Position numbers and translations under genes: made by a program
Assembly (NCBI GenBank): GCA_012520945.1
Contig: JAAYNH010000056.1
Coordinates: 1-64,000 of the forward strand
Reading direction: 5' to 3'
DNA from: Treponema sp.
GTDB lineage: Bacteria > Spirochaetota > Spirochaetia > Treponematales > Treponemataceae
Length of the DNA stretch: 64,000 nt
The notes under the pieces: generated by a model
What the model was told of the DNA's origin: nothing
The model's input: the letters and a program-made list of their open reading frames with translations, nothing else
The model's database searches: none
Part shown: one piece after another, positions 45,487 to 56,200 of the stretch
How positions within the stretch are numbered: position 1 is the stretch's first letter
Layout of the letters: every line of letters starts with the position of its first letter

Positions 45487-46107
45487 TTATACAATTATTC
45501 CTTTTGTCGATGGCACAGCTCCACGACGTCTTTTATCTATTTCAACGGCATTTCTAATGGCTTTTGCTGCCGCCTTAAAAACAGCCTCAATTTTATGATG
45601 ATCACTTCTTCCACGAATTACATCTAAATGAAGATTGCATTTTGCCGTACTTACAAATCCCTGCCAAAAGTCTTCTATCGTATCTACTTGAAACGAACTT
45701 TCTTTACCATCAAGGCCTAAAGACACAAATGGTATACCTGTAAGTTGCAAATTACTAACTAGAAACGGACGGCCACCAAAATCAACGGCTGCTTGTGCTA
45801 ATGTTTCATCCATTGGATAAAGTGCAGACGCACTTCTGAAAATTCCTGCACAACTTCCTAAGGCTTCAGCAAAACAACTTCCTAAAACAATACCGGTATC
45901 TTCAACTAAATGATGTTGATCAACGTCAATATCTCCAACAAGGCTACCTTTTATGTCAAACATACCATGCTTACAAAATGCATTTAACATATGATTTAAA
46001 AAACCAATAGGACATTTAACGTCGCACTTTCCTGAACCGTCAATATTAAGACTTAGCTCTATTTGTGTTTCTTCCGTTTTTCTCACCACACTCGCAAGAC
46101 GTTCCAT
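45487..46107 (-). CDS. hisB: Imidazoleglycerol-phosphate dehydratase
   Basis: A 206-residue Mn enzyme of histidine synthesis. Metal-binding blocks FLNHMLNAFCKHGMFD, DVDQHHLVEDTGI, YPMDETLAQAAVDFGGRPF and RSDHHKIEAVFKAAAKAIR. Monofunctional, without the phosphatase domain of enterobacterial HisB. Starts on the last base of hisG (A/TG overlap), so it is coupled to it. Confidence 0.95.
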   Translation of the reverse strand: MERLASVVRKTEETQIELSLNIDGSGKCDVKCPIGFLNHMLNAFCKHGMFDIKGSLVGDIDVDQHHLVEDTGIVLGSCFAEALGSCAGIFRSASALYPMDETLAQAAVDFGGRPFLVSNLQLTGIPFVSLGLDGKESSFQVDTIEDFWQGFVSTAKCNLHLDVIRGRSDHHKIEAVFKAAAKAIRNAVEIDKRRRGAVPSTKGIIV

Positions 46108-46961
46108 TATGCTAAAACCTTTCTTAATTCGTATTCTAAAATGTCAGTTGCTCCTAATTCCTTTAATCTAGGTAATAACGTTGGCACTTCACTTCTATTT
46201 ACAGCAATCTTAATTGCATAACCATCATCTCCATAAAGAGTAGCAACAGTTGGACTACGCATTGCAGGTAATCCTTTAACTAGATCTTCAAAACGCTCTT
46301 TTACAACGTTCATTTCCAGCATTACTCTATCACGTGCATCCAAAACCGCTTCAAAAAGCATTTTTAATTCCATGATTTTCTTTTTTTTATCAGGATTTTC
46401 CATAGCGGTTTTTGATGCAAACATACATGTAGAACTATACATAATCGTATCGACAATGCGTAGTCCGTTTTCAACCAAAGTTCTTCCTGTAGATGTATTA
46501 TCAATAATCATGTCGGAATCGTCCGGCGGAAAAACTTCAGTAGCTCCGTATGTACGAACAATTAAAGAATTGATTTTATTTTCATCAAGCCACTTTTTAG
46601 CAATTTTTTCATATTCTGTTGCTACAATAACACGTTTTGATTTGAGCATATTATCATCTATTGCATTTGGAACGGCAGCGACTATTCGCACTGCATCAAA
46701 TCCTAAATCCATGATTTCAACTACATCCGCACCCGTTTCTTCAACCCAATCACGACCTGTAAAACCTACATCATGGGCTCCAAGCTCAAGTAACTTACCA
46801 ATATTTTGCGGTTTCATAACTTTTGCTTCCAAATCATCTTGATTCACTGTTGGTCTATATGCACGATCCGGCAATTTAATACTTATTCCGGCTCCTGAAA
46901 AAAGTGAAATTACATTTTCATAAATACGTCCCTTAGGAAGTAAAATTTTAAGTTTTTCCAT
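46107..46961 (-). CDS. hisG: ATP phosphoribosyltransferase, long form
   Basis: 284 residues catalysing the first step of histidine synthesis. N-terminal periplasmic-binding-like catalytic domain (LKILLPKGRIYENVISLFSGAGI, DVGFTGRDWVEE, VRTYGATEVFPPDDSDMIIDNTSTG) and a C-terminal ACT-like regulatory domain (about 205-284, PTVATLYGDDGYAIKIAV). The long form is feedback inhibited by histidine and does not need HisZ. Only hisG and hisB are here; the rest of the pathway lies elsewhere. Confidence 0.94.
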   Translation of the reverse strand: MEKLKILLPKGRIYENVISLFSGAGISIKLPDRAYRPTVNQDDLEAKVMKPQNIGKLLELGAHDVGFTGRDWVEETGADVVEIMDLGFDAVRIVAAVPNAIDDNMLKSKRVIVATEYEKIAKKWLDENKINSLIVRTYGATEVFPPDDSDMIIDNTSTGRTLVENGLRIVDTIMYSSTCMFASKTAMENPDKKKKIMELKMLFEAVLDARDRVMLEMNVVKERFEDLVKGLPAMRSPTVATLYGDDGYAIKIAVNRSEVPTLLPRLKELGATDILEYELRKVLA

Positions 46962-46986
46962 AATAACCCTCTAAAACAATTATATA

Positions 46987-48510
46987 CTAAGTCACATCTT
47001 TTGTCGTCATAAATTTATCTGCAAAAAGTCTATATTCATTTATCGGCATAGGTTTTGCATATATAAAGGTTTGAACAGCATCACAACCTATTTCTTTTAA
47101 AAACTCAATTTGACTGGAAGTTTCAACTCCTTCTGCAACAGTTTTAATTCCTAAATCATGTGTTAAGCTAATAATTCCATTAATGACTTGTCTACTTCTT
47201 ACATCGTATTTTCCGGTAAAAAAACATCGATCTAGCTTTAGAACATCTACCGGAATATTTTTTAAGACATTCAACGATGAATAACCGGAACCGAAATCAT
47301 CTAAAGAACATTTATATCCTAGTAAATGTAATTCTTCGGTTAAATCAAAAAGTAATGTCATATTCTGAAAAACTAAACTTTCAGTTAATTCAAACTCAAT
47401 ATATTTAGATGGTACATCATATTCTTTTCGTATTTTTTCAAACTCATCCAAAAAATTAGGTTCCAAAAAATGTGCTTTACTTAAATTGACACTTATCACA
47501 CCAAAATCATATCCAGCATCAAGCCAAGAACGAATGTATCGACATACTTGACGAAAAACAAATCGATCAATTTTAACTATAAATCCATTGTATTCAAAAA
47601 TTGAAATAAAACTTGCAGGATATAACATGCCCCATTCATCATGATTCCAACGAATTAATGCTTCAGCTCCTTGTAGTGTGTTAGTTTGAATATTATATTT
47701 TGGTTGTAAATACACTTCGAATTCTTTATGGTCAAAAGAAGTTTGCATTTTTTGCTGAATTTCATAATCACGTTTTAACGAATGACGAGTATCTTCATTA
47801 TAAAATGCATATTTTGTTTCATAACCACCCTGTTGAGCGAGAGTATATTGAGCCATATTTGCTCTATCCATCATTTTATGAAAATACATTGATTTATCGG
47901 TGATTTTATAAATTCCAACACGAAATATGATATTTGTTTGTTGTAATTCTTTTCTTCCATAAACAGATATAGCGTCCATAACTACTTTAAGTCTGTTTTT
48001 GGTTTCTGTATTTGAAATAAATTTCATAAAGATAAGAAATTCATCACCAACAATACGTGCAACAAACTCTCCACTACTAAGAGATTTTTTTAACATTGTA
48101 AAAATATTTTTTAATGCTTCTGTTGAAATTTCATGACCGAATTTATCATTAATAAGTTTAAATTTAACCATATCAATATATGCAATACAGTAATTTACAT
48201 CCGGATTTTTTTTTAACTCTTTTTCAACATAATATTGCATATATTTTAAATTTTCTCCGTCAATTACATCATCAAAATAAGCAGATTTATAAAGACGTTT
48301 ACGCATATTCTCCTGATATAAAAGTAAAATTAATAGTCCTACTATTATAAAAGCACTGAGAAGAAAATTTAAAGTATTTTTTGAATCTAATTTAATTTGA
48401 AGAAAACATAAAAAACAAATTACGGCAAACAGAATTGCATAAAAAATTTTAATAATTATATTATGCCTTTTAGTATCAAGTCCAACATCTTTAAATTTAT
48501 TATTAATCAT
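46987..48510 (-). CDS. c-di-GMP phosphodiesterase with degenerate GGDEF and intact EAL
   Basis: 507 residues. Two N-terminal membrane helices (about 20-65), a GGDEF domain (about 75-235) whose signature is VGDEF rather than GGDEF, and an EAL domain (about 245-500). EAL catalytic features are present: GAEALIRW, ELTESLVF, SLDDFGSGYSSL and KLDRCFF. It probably hydrolyses c-di-GMP, with the GGDEF part acting as a GTP-binding regulator. 25 bp upstream of hisG on the same strand, though a functional link is unlikely. Confidence 0.88.
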   Translation of the reverse strand: MINNKFKDVGLDTKRHNIIIKIFYAILFAVICFLCFLQIKLDSKNTLNFLLSAFIIVGLLILLLYQENMRKRLYKSAYFDDVIDGENLKYMQYYVEKELKKNPDVNYCIAYIDMVKFKLINDKFGHEISTEALKNIFTMLKKSLSSGEFVARIVGDEFLIFMKFISNTETKNRLKVVMDAISVYGRKELQQTNIIFRVGIYKITDKSMYFHKMMDRANMAQYTLAQQGGYETKYAFYNEDTRHSLKRDYEIQQKMQTSFDHKEFEVYLQPKYNIQTNTLQGAEALIRWNHDEWGMLYPASFISIFEYNGFIVKIDRFVFRQVCRYIRSWLDAGYDFGVISVNLSKAHFLEPNFLDEFEKIRKEYDVPSKYIEFELTESLVFQNMTLLFDLTEELHLLGYKCSLDDFGSGYSSLNVLKNIPVDVLKLDRCFFTGKYDVRSRQVINGIISLTHDLGIKTVAEGVETSSQIEFLKEIGCDAVQTFIYAKPMPINEYRLFADKFMTTKDVT

Positions 48511-48671
48511 TATTTTTCGTCCAATACCATATGTTAAATAACAAATCCTATTATAGTTTTTTTATTGTTTTTATTCAACGCTAAAATTATAAAAAAGAGC
48601 AAAATTATACTCAAAAAAAACAAATTTTAACTAAATTTTAATATTATTCTTAAATATATTTTTTTTAAAAT

Positions 48672-48701
48672 AAAAAAACTGCCTTGGATGTCCAAGGCAG
48701 T
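48672..48701 (-). terminator. Terminator of the sugar ABC-transporter operon
   Basis: On the minus strand ACTGCCTTGGA-CAT-CCAAGGCAGT (48701-48678) followed by seven T. Ends the operon of the regulator, two permeases and the solute-binding protein. Confidence 0.9.
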
Positions 48702-48728
48702 CATTTATACAAAGATTAGATACACAAA

Positions 48729-50312
48729 TTATTTGAGCAAGCTATTTGCTTTACAGTGTTCTAAAGCTTCTTTTTCCCATTGTGCTGCACCCATTTTGTC
48801 AAGTTCAGCAACCCATGCAGTCCAGTTTTCTTTTACAAGAGGGCGTTTTCCTGTCAAGAATTCAAGAATACCTTGTTCCCAGAAACGTTTGAGGTCAGCT
48901 TTTGGAGGAGCAATTGTATCTCCACCGATACATGCAGTCCATGTAAGGCTTTGCATTTTGCGAAGTGTTTTAAGAGCACTCATAGTTTTCTTTGATACTG
49001 CAGTTGTATATGTTGGATAACGTGCTGTCAATTCTAAGTCACTATTATAGAAAACCATGTTACGTAATTGTGTAAGATGTTGGTTTTCCGATTTGCTGTA
49101 GAATTTTGAAGGATCTGCAAGACCTACATCTGTTGGAACTCCACCTGGACCTTTTACGTAGTTAACATTTTCTTTACCGAAACCGAGGAGGTAGTAACCT
49201 TCTTCTGATGACATCCATTCAAGAAGTCTTGCAATAGCATCTTTTTTGCCTGCTGATTTTTTGGAAACAGCATAGATACGATATGCTACATTATAAGGAC
49301 CCATTGATTGTTTTCCACTTGGACCTTTTGGTGCATCAATAACGATGAGCTCACCGTTAGGGAAGTTTTTATCAAAAGGAGCATAGTTTGATTCTGAGTG
49401 AAGAGCTGCGTTTTGTTCACGGAACATACCGAATCTACCTTGTTTCCATGCACCGCGGAAGTCGTCTTTTTTGTAAGCCATCCAGTTAGGATCGATTACA
49501 CCTTCATCCATCATTTTTTTAACAAATTGAAGGAATTCGAAGTAAGCCGGTTTACGAACATTAAGACCAAAATTACTTTTTGAAAGATTCCATGAACCTT
49601 CAACACCGAATGCACCTGCAAGAGGTTCAAAACGGCGACCGAGGCCACCTTCGAGGTTGTTTATTTCAAGGTATGCACCAAAACCGTATGTGTCGTTTTT
49701 ACCGTTCCCGTCCGGATCTTTTTCTGTAAATGCTTTTGCTACAGCAAAGAATTCATCCAAAGTTGTAGGAACTTTAAGACCAAGTTTATCCAACCAGTCT
49801 TTGCGGATTACAAGACCTTCATTTTTAGCAATTGAACCTGGTGAAGCAAGACCGAAATTACCTTTGATTTTTCCATCGTCATAATATGTATGTGATTGTG
49901 CTGCTTGATCATACATAGCTTTTGTACGAACAGGCATTTTTGCAAACATATCACTAACATCTGCAACCAAACCGTTTTTAACAAGATTCAACCAAGCAGG
50001 ACGACTTACCATAAATAAATCAGGAAGAGCGTTTGCTGCACCGGCTGCGTTGATTTTAACGTCTTGATCGTTTGGTGATGATGGGAGAGCTGTTATTTTA
50101 AGATCAATATTTAATTTATCTTTGATGATCTTAATAACTTCCCAGTCTGCCGGTGGCGGACCGGCTTCCGTAACTGCTGCACCATACCAAATTTCAATTG
50201 GTACAGCTCTACCTGACACTTTTCCTGTTTCTTTTCCACCTTCAGCGAAAACAGGGAGAACGAGGCACATTACTATAAGTAATGCTACCAATGCTTTCAA
50301 CATTTGTTTCAT
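48729..50312 (-). CDS. LplA-type extracellular solute-binding protein
   Basis: 527 residues from the ATG at 50312 (GGAGGAAAAAA upstream). Signal peptide MKQMLKALVALLIVMCLVLPVFA, then EGGKETGK; no proper lipobox. Large family-1 solute-binding fold (VPIEIWYGAAVTEAGPPPADWEVIKIIKDKL, ALPDLFMVSRPAWLNLVKNGLVADVSDMF). The LplA/YtcQ class carries complex oligosaccharides such as aldouronates or rhamnogalacturonan fragments to an LplB/LplC permease. It is the last gene of the operon, behind an intergenic hairpin. Ligand inferred only from context (uxaBA next door). Confidence 0.85.
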   Translation of the reverse strand: MKQMLKALVALLIVMCLVLPVFAEGGKETGKVSGRAVPIEIWYGAAVTEAGPPPADWEVIKIIKDKLNIDLKITALPSSPNDQDVKINAAGAANALPDLFMVSRPAWLNLVKNGLVADVSDMFAKMPVRTKAMYDQAAQSHTYYDDGKIKGNFGLASPGSIAKNEGLVIRKDWLDKLGLKVPTTLDEFFAVAKAFTEKDPDGNGKNDTYGFGAYLEINNLEGGLGRRFEPLAGAFGVEGSWNLSKSNFGLNVRKPAYFEFLQFVKKMMDEGVIDPNWMAYKKDDFRGAWKQGRFGMFREQNAALHSESNYAPFDKNFPNGELIVIDAPKGPSGKQSMGPYNVAYRIYAVSKKSAGKKDAIARLLEWMSSEEGYYLLGFGKENVNYVKGPGGVPTDVGLADPSKFYSKSENQHLTQLRNMVFYNSDLELTARYPTYTTAVSKKTMSALKTLRKMQSLTWTACIGGDTIAPPKADLKRFWEQGILEFLTGKRPLVKENWTAWVAELDKMGAAQWEKEALEHCKANSLLK

Positions 50313-50360
50313 TTTTTTCCTCCTTGTGAAATATGAAAACAATTCAAATATATAACAATA

Positions 50361-50390
50361 TCCGGTTGCAATGGTTACATTGCACCCGGA
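50361..50390. promoter_or_regulatory. Intergenic hairpin before the solute-binding-protein gene
   Basis: TCCGGTTGCAATG pairs with CATTGCACCCGGA (12 of 13 pairs) around the loop GTTA. No T run follows on the minus strand. Such hairpins can stabilise downstream mRNA and raise the level of the binding protein over the permeases. Confidence 0.6.
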
Positions 50391-50407
50391 AAATCGTTCA
50401 AAACAAA

Positions 50408-52219
50408 TTAACCCTTAACAGAGCCAACCAATGTACCCTTTGTAAAATATTTCTGAATGAACGGGTAAGCTACAATCATAGGAATTGCAGACATAAATAC
50501 TGAAGCAGCCTTTATTGCTTCAACAGGTGCACTACCAAAAGCAGAAACTTCAATATTTTCACCCATACTAATACCCAACAAAATATTACGTAACAAAATA
50601 GGTAACGGTTGAAGGTTATTATCATTTAAATAAAGCATTGCATGCATAAAGTCGTTCCAGAAAGAAACACCGTAATACAAGCCAATTGTCATGATAATAG
50701 GTTTGGACAATGGAAGAATAATTCTCCAAAGAACGTAAACTTCAGATGCACCGTCTATACGTGCCGATTCTTTAAGTTCTTCAGGAATGCCCTCAAAGAA
50801 ACCACGCATAATAAGTACGTTATATGCACCGATTGCTCCCGGAACGAAAATTGAACCGATATGGTTAATTAAACCAAGTTTTACAATTACCAAATACATC
50901 GGAATCATACCGGTATTAAACAAATACGGAATTAAAATAAATACGTTCAAAAATTTAAGTCCAGGCATATTTTTCACTGACAATGTATATGCCATTGGAA
51001 TTGTCATCAACAAGGCAATAAAAACACCAAAGAACAAAATAATGAAGCTGTTACGGAAAGCCATAAGGAATCCATTATTACCTAACAATGACTTGAATGC
51101 GTCAATTGACCAATGCCACGGAGCTAAGAACATACCACGAAGACCGGAACCGATATTTAAAGATGCATCAAGATCAATTGCTCCTTGAATATTTTTACGC
51201 AACTCAACCAGCGTTTCTCCTGCAACAATTTTACTTTCCAATGATGCAGATAAATTATTCATTACTTTTGCAATATTTTTTGAATTTTTCTTATCCTGAT
51301 TCATTGCAATATAAGCATTCATTTCTTTTCTTGCAACAGAAATATCATCCGAAAGTTTTGCAAGAATATCCATATCAATTTCAGTTTCATTTTTAATTGA
51401 TGACGCAATAGACATGGTTTCTTCCGTCATTTTTGCAAATAATTCGCTATTAATCGCCGGCTCGGTACCAAGGAAAAGAAAAAGTCTTTCAGAGCTTGTA
51501 TTAAGTTTTGTACTCAAACTTTTAATAATCTTTTCATAACCCAAAATCTTTTCACTGCTTGAGCGTTGTTTAGCTTCAAGAGATTTCTTTTGCTTTTCAA
51601 GCTTTGCAGCATTTTTTTCTGCAACAACTTTTACTTTACCATCGGAAACAGCAATAATTTCATCTTGTTCATAAATTGCATTGCGAACAACACTTAACTC
51701 TGCACCATATTTTTCAGCTTTTGCCCTTTCTGTTGCTAAAGCGGAAATTGTTTTGTTTATTTTTTGTGTTCCCTTTATGTTTGAAGCAAAAGCTGACAAA
51801 CTCTTTTTCATATTCTCTTGTTTGAGAATTTCCGTAACAATACCGACTGTAGAAGCTGTTTCTTCGTCCACAACAACTTCTTCAACCACAACATCCGCAA
51901 CATCTTCGCCTTCTGTAACTACAGGAGCAACAGAAATTGTTTTCAATTTTTCATCAATTGAAGAGCGCAAACTCACCAAAGCAACATGTTCATCCGTTTC
52001 ACCCATGTGTTCAACATTTGTGCCAACAAATGACATCGGACGGAAAGCCGTCGTAATTGTACTCCATAAAGGAACAACAACTGCTATAAGAATAAGCACA
52101 AGGTACGTATCAAGCACACGATAAAAAATTTTATCGGCGGCGGTAAGTTTAACTGTAGAAATCAAATCCTTTTCTTTGACTTTTTTAGTTTTTTTAATTT
52201 TTTTATCTTCTGCCATCAT
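50408..52219 (-). CDS. LplC/YtcP-type ABC permease with large coiled-coil insertion
   Basis: 603 residues, about twice the usual 290-310. TM1 lies at about 36-57 and ends TTAFRPMSFVG. A roughly 290-residue helical, Lys/Glu/Ser-rich insertion follows (about 66-360), with coiled-coil stretches such as NAAKLEKQKKSLEAKQRS. The standard permease then resumes (GMFLAPWHWSIDAFKSLL, TM2 at about 388-412) including the EAA loop EELKESARIDGASEVYVLWRIILP. Insertion topology places it on the outer face of the inner membrane. Start at 52219 or the next codon (52216), which is better spaced from AGGAG. Co-operonic with the LplB-type permease 6 bp upstream. Confidence 0.88.
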   Translation of the reverse strand: MMAEDKKIKKTKKVKEKDLISTVKLTAADKIFYRVLDTYLVLILIAVVVPLWSTITTAFRPMSFVGTNVEHMGETDEHVALVSLRSSIDEKLKTISVAPVVTEGEDVADVVVEEVVVDEETASTVGIVTEILKQENMKKSLSAFASNIKGTQKINKTISALATERAKAEKYGAELSVVRNAIYEQDEIIAVSDGKVKVVAEKNAAKLEKQKKSLEAKQRSSSEKILGYEKIIKSLSTKLNTSSERLFLFLGTEPAINSELFAKMTEETMSIASSIKNETEIDMDILAKLSDDISVARKEMNAYIAMNQDKKNSKNIAKVMNNLSASLESKIVAGETLVELRKNIQGAIDLDASLNIGSGLRGMFLAPWHWSIDAFKSLLGNNGFLMAFRNSFIILFFGVFIALLMTIPMAYTLSVKNMPGLKFLNVFILIPYLFNTGMIPMYLVIVKLGLINHIGSIFVPGAIGAYNVLIMRGFFEGIPEELKESARIDGASEVYVLWRIILPLSKPIIMTIGLYYGVSFWNDFMHAMLYLNDNNLQPLPILLRNILLGISMGENIEVSAFGSAPVEAIKAASVFMSAIPMIVAYPFIQKYFTKGTLVGSVKG

Positions 52220-52225
52220 TATCTC

Positions 52226-53158
52226 CTAGAACAAACCTGAATCCGAAACTTTTTTAACAAGCTTATTTGAAACGGTTACAAGCACAAGACCTATTGCACC
52301 TTTAAAGATACCAACCGCTGTTGCCAAAGAAAACTCAAACTCAAGCAAACCACTACGATAAACCCAAGTATCAATAATGTCTGCAACACTATACACGGGC
52401 GGTGAGTACAACATAAACATCTGATTAAAACCGGCATCAAGAATCGTACCGAGACGAAGTAATACAACCATAACGATAACCGGACTGATTGAAGGAAGTG
52501 TAATATACCAAACACGCTGAATTGCCGTAACTCCTTCTACCATTGCAGCTTCAAACAGTGTCGGATCAATACCCATCAATGCCGCAATAAAAATAATGGC
52601 ACTCCATCCCATTTCTTTCCATGCATCCGAAAAAATTACAATCCACGGAAAAGCTTCTGTGTTTGTCAAAAAATCAATAGGTTCGCCACCGAGCATTTTA
52701 ATAATATCGTTCACAATACCATCACCGGGAGCTAACAAAGTGAGCAAAATACCGTACATGATAACCCATGATAAAAAGTGTGGTAAATATGACAATGTTT
52801 GAACTGTCTTACGGAGCATTGGACGTCTACACTCATAGATAACAACAGCAAGTATAATAGCCAAAGGAACGCTGACAAAAAGCTTTCCAAAACTATACAT
52901 CAATGTGTTTCTAATAAGTTCGCCAAAGTAATAAGAACCGATAAAACTTTTAAAATTATCAAAGCCAACCCATTCGCTTCTTAATACACCTAATCCTGGT
53001 GAATAATCTTTAAATGCAATCTGTCCATTCCAAATCGGAAGATAGCGAAACACCAGATACATACAAAAAGGTATTGCAACAATCAAATAAACTGAGCGAA
53101 ACCTAACAATGTTCTTCCAAAAAGCATCTTTTTTGCTATTCAGAATCTTAGTCTTCAT
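52226..53158 (-). CDS. LplB/YteP-type ABC permease
   Basis: A 310-residue inner-membrane permease of the carbohydrate CUT1 family. Six helices, PFCMYLVFRYLPIWNGQIAFKDYSPGLG at the N-terminus and the EAA loop DPTLFEAAMVEGVTAIQRVWYITLPSISPVI. Pairs with the LplC-type permease and solute-binding protein downstream. The ATPase (MsmX-like) is not in the operon, as usual for this class, and is presumably shared. Ribosome-binding site GAGGTT. Confidence 0.92.
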   Translation of the reverse strand: MKTKILNSKKDAFWKNIVRFRSVYLIVAIPFCMYLVFRYLPIWNGQIAFKDYSPGLGVLRSEWVGFDNFKSFIGSYYFGELIRNTLMYSFGKLFVSVPLAIILAVVIYECRRPMLRKTVQTLSYLPHFLSWVIMYGILLTLLAPGDGIVNDIIKMLGGEPIDFLTNTEAFPWIVIFSDAWKEMGWSAIIFIAALMGIDPTLFEAAMVEGVTAIQRVWYITLPSISPVIVMVVLLRLGTILDAGFNQMFMLYSPPVYSVADIIDTWVYRSGLLEFEFSLATAVGIFKGAIGLVLVTVSNKLVKKVSDSGLF

Positions 53159-53219
53159 ATTCTAACCTCATTCTTTAGATTACCTTATTTCCTCTGCAAT
53201 ATGCAGATATTTTATTGTA

Positions 53220-56200
53220 CTATTCCGACCTTCGTTGTGTTTTATTACGAATTTTTCCCGGCGGAACACCGTGAATTTTCTTAAAAACACGACAAAAATA
53301 AGCCTGATCTTGAAATCCTGTTTGTTCGGCAATTTCATAAATAGTGCCGTTTGTATTTAATAATAAATCAGTTGCTAAGGATATTCTATACCTATTTAGA
53401 TATTCCCACAAGGACAAACCCAATTCTTTTCGAAAAATTCGCGTCAAATAATCTTCACTGACATGGACTGAATCCGCTAATTTCCATCGTACAATCTGTG
53501 AAGAAACGTGTTCATTAAGATAAATTATGGCCTTTTTCACTAACGCCCCTGTGTGAGGAGGCAAAATTTCTCCACCGGAAATTATTTCACGAATTCTTTT
53601 TGCAAATTGTGAAGAAGAGGCAACTCCACGATTACACACAAGCAATCGTGGCAATGAACATACTTCTTCGGACTCTTCACTTGGTAAAAATGTTTTTGGC
53701 AAAATAAGAATTGGAACCAAAACCGTATCCGGCCTGCGTCTAATTGCTTTAATTGCATCAATGTCAATTTTTTCAAAAACTATTAAAGAAGGCAAAACCT
53801 GAGTTATCACAGAATCAAAATCTGCCATGGAATTAATGGATATGACATTATCTGAATTAGCCCAACCTTCATATCGTGTAACCATAGCATTTATAAACAA
53901 AACAGGTTCCTCTCGTTTTGCACGAATGGCTTTTTCCAACATCTCAAGAAGCGTTGTTGCCGAAACTTTTTCGGAAAAGCACATAAAAGGCGCCCTAAAT
54001 AACTCAGAATGATTTCGCATTGCATAAACATTAACAATATCCTTCATTGTTGCTTTATCAAAATTCCAAGCAATAATTGATGTCGAATTCTTATCAAGAT
54101 TGATAAATTCATTGTAGTTTCCTGTGTTCTTTTGCACTACAGGCAAATGCATATCGGAAATTTCAAACAAATTTTCAGTAAATGAGATGATTCGTTCCGG
54201 GATTTTTGCATTTTTACACGGAGCAAGCCCCGCAAGATTCGGATAAGGCAAAACAACATGACAATAGTCTTTTTCCGCAATAAGCTCACCAAATTGCAAA
54301 AGAACAAGTTTTTCAGCCAAAAGCATTGACGGCTTTGCCCAAGAATCTACAGGATTTCTATTTGACGTAAAAACAATATGCACTCCGTCATTTTCAAGCG
54401 AACATCTTAAATCTCCGGAATATTCTTCACGTATAATATCGAACGCTTTTTTAAGACGATCCGAGTCTCCATACAAAAGTGGAAAACCAAAAACATCAGG
54501 AATGATTTCATTTAAATGGAATAATCTTTTTTCAACAGCCAAATCATCTACTTTTGAAAGTGTCAAATCAACGAGCATATTTGTTTTTTCCAGTTGAGCA
54601 TTTACTTGAGACTTTACAAATAAAATTTGTTCCACAAGGATATCTTTATCGAATTTACCGTCCTCAACCAAATTTTCTATGCTTTCAAGTTTTTGCACAA
54701 TATCAATCAAGGGGTCGCTCAAATCCGCTCCAATGTTTGAGAAAAATTCTGTTTTAGCATGCTCTGCACGTTCTGCAATTTGTTTTGACGCTAATGTCTG
54801 TTCAAATAAAAAAATTCCATGCAATGAATTACTAACAGCAGAACGTAAATCTTCGTAAACACTTCCGTCAAAAAATGCAATATTCGTAATTATATAACCC
54901 AATGGTTGGTTTTCAATGAATAACGGTTGCACTAAAAATGCACCGGATAAATAATCTTTTTCCAATTCTTTAGGCACTAATCGACCGGCAGAAAACAATT
55001 CCGACTGAGATTCCAAATAAACTAGCGAACCTCCGCTATCACGGGAAAAACCTCCCACATAGCGATAAAATTCATCATTTTCATAAAGAACGATAGAAAC
55101 CGTATGCAATCCAATTTTAGGTAATTGTTCAAAAAGAATATTTATCAATTCTTTACGATTATGTGCAGATAGCAAATCACATTTTAATGAATTTAAAACC
55201 GAATAACGACGTTCAATTTCATAACGCTTAAATGTAATGCAACTTGTATGCACTTGTAAAACCATGTTATAAACGGATTTTATAATTTTTGTAAAATAAG
55301 ATGACACAATTAAACCCGACTCTTGCAACAGGGTAATTGCTTCAAAAACAAAACGCACATCCCCTTCTTTATTAAAAAACTTTGTCAAAAAATTTTCAAA
55401 TAAAGAAAAGAATTTTTTTGAATCTTGTTCAATAAGAGAATCTATCAATGGTTCAACATATGAATTAGCAGCTTTTGAGCTTAAAGATAAAACTTCAGTA
55501 ATTTTTGCACAAATATCTTTTTTAGCTTGCTCAATATTATCAAGACGTGCATGAAAAACATCTTCTGTAAAAGTTACCAAAGAACGACTACATCCGCAAG
55601 ACTCACGAACAATTAATTTACCGGCAATTTTTTTATATATAGCCCGTGTAGTAATATCTTCCAATGTTTCCTGCATTTTTGTAAAAGAAACGCGAGCTAA
55701 CTCTTCATACGGCAAATGCACTGTAGTGAAAGGCGTTGAAAAAATACGACTTTCTGCAGAATCATTAAAGGAAGCAATACGTAAATCTTCCGGAATTTTG
55801 TATCCGTATTTTTGTAAATATAAAACCGCAGCAAAAAGCATCATGTCACTTGAGCCGATTAACGTATCAAAATCCTGACCCGGAACTAAATTTCGTTTTT
55901 CATAAAGCTGAACAATTGCTTTTTCGCCTTCTGTCCATAAAACAGGTTCGCTGATTAAATTTTCATATCCTTCAAACAAAATATTTTCTTCTTTGAGAGC
56001 ATCTAAAAATGCTTTATATCTTTCTTGAGCAGAAACATGATTTTCCGGTCCTCGCAAAAAAGCAATTTTGCGACTACCGTGTTTTTTTATAAAATGATGC
56101 ACTAATTCTTTCATTCCATTATATGCATCAAAATCAACACAAGATGAACCTTGAATTTTATGCCCGATTGTCACAAAAGGCATAGGAGATAATGATTCAT

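Noticed and set aside
50787-52124. Several plus-strand ORFs opposite the permease insertion
   Set aside because: The minus-strand frame is continuous with permease sequence on both sides and has SD signals; the others are shadows.
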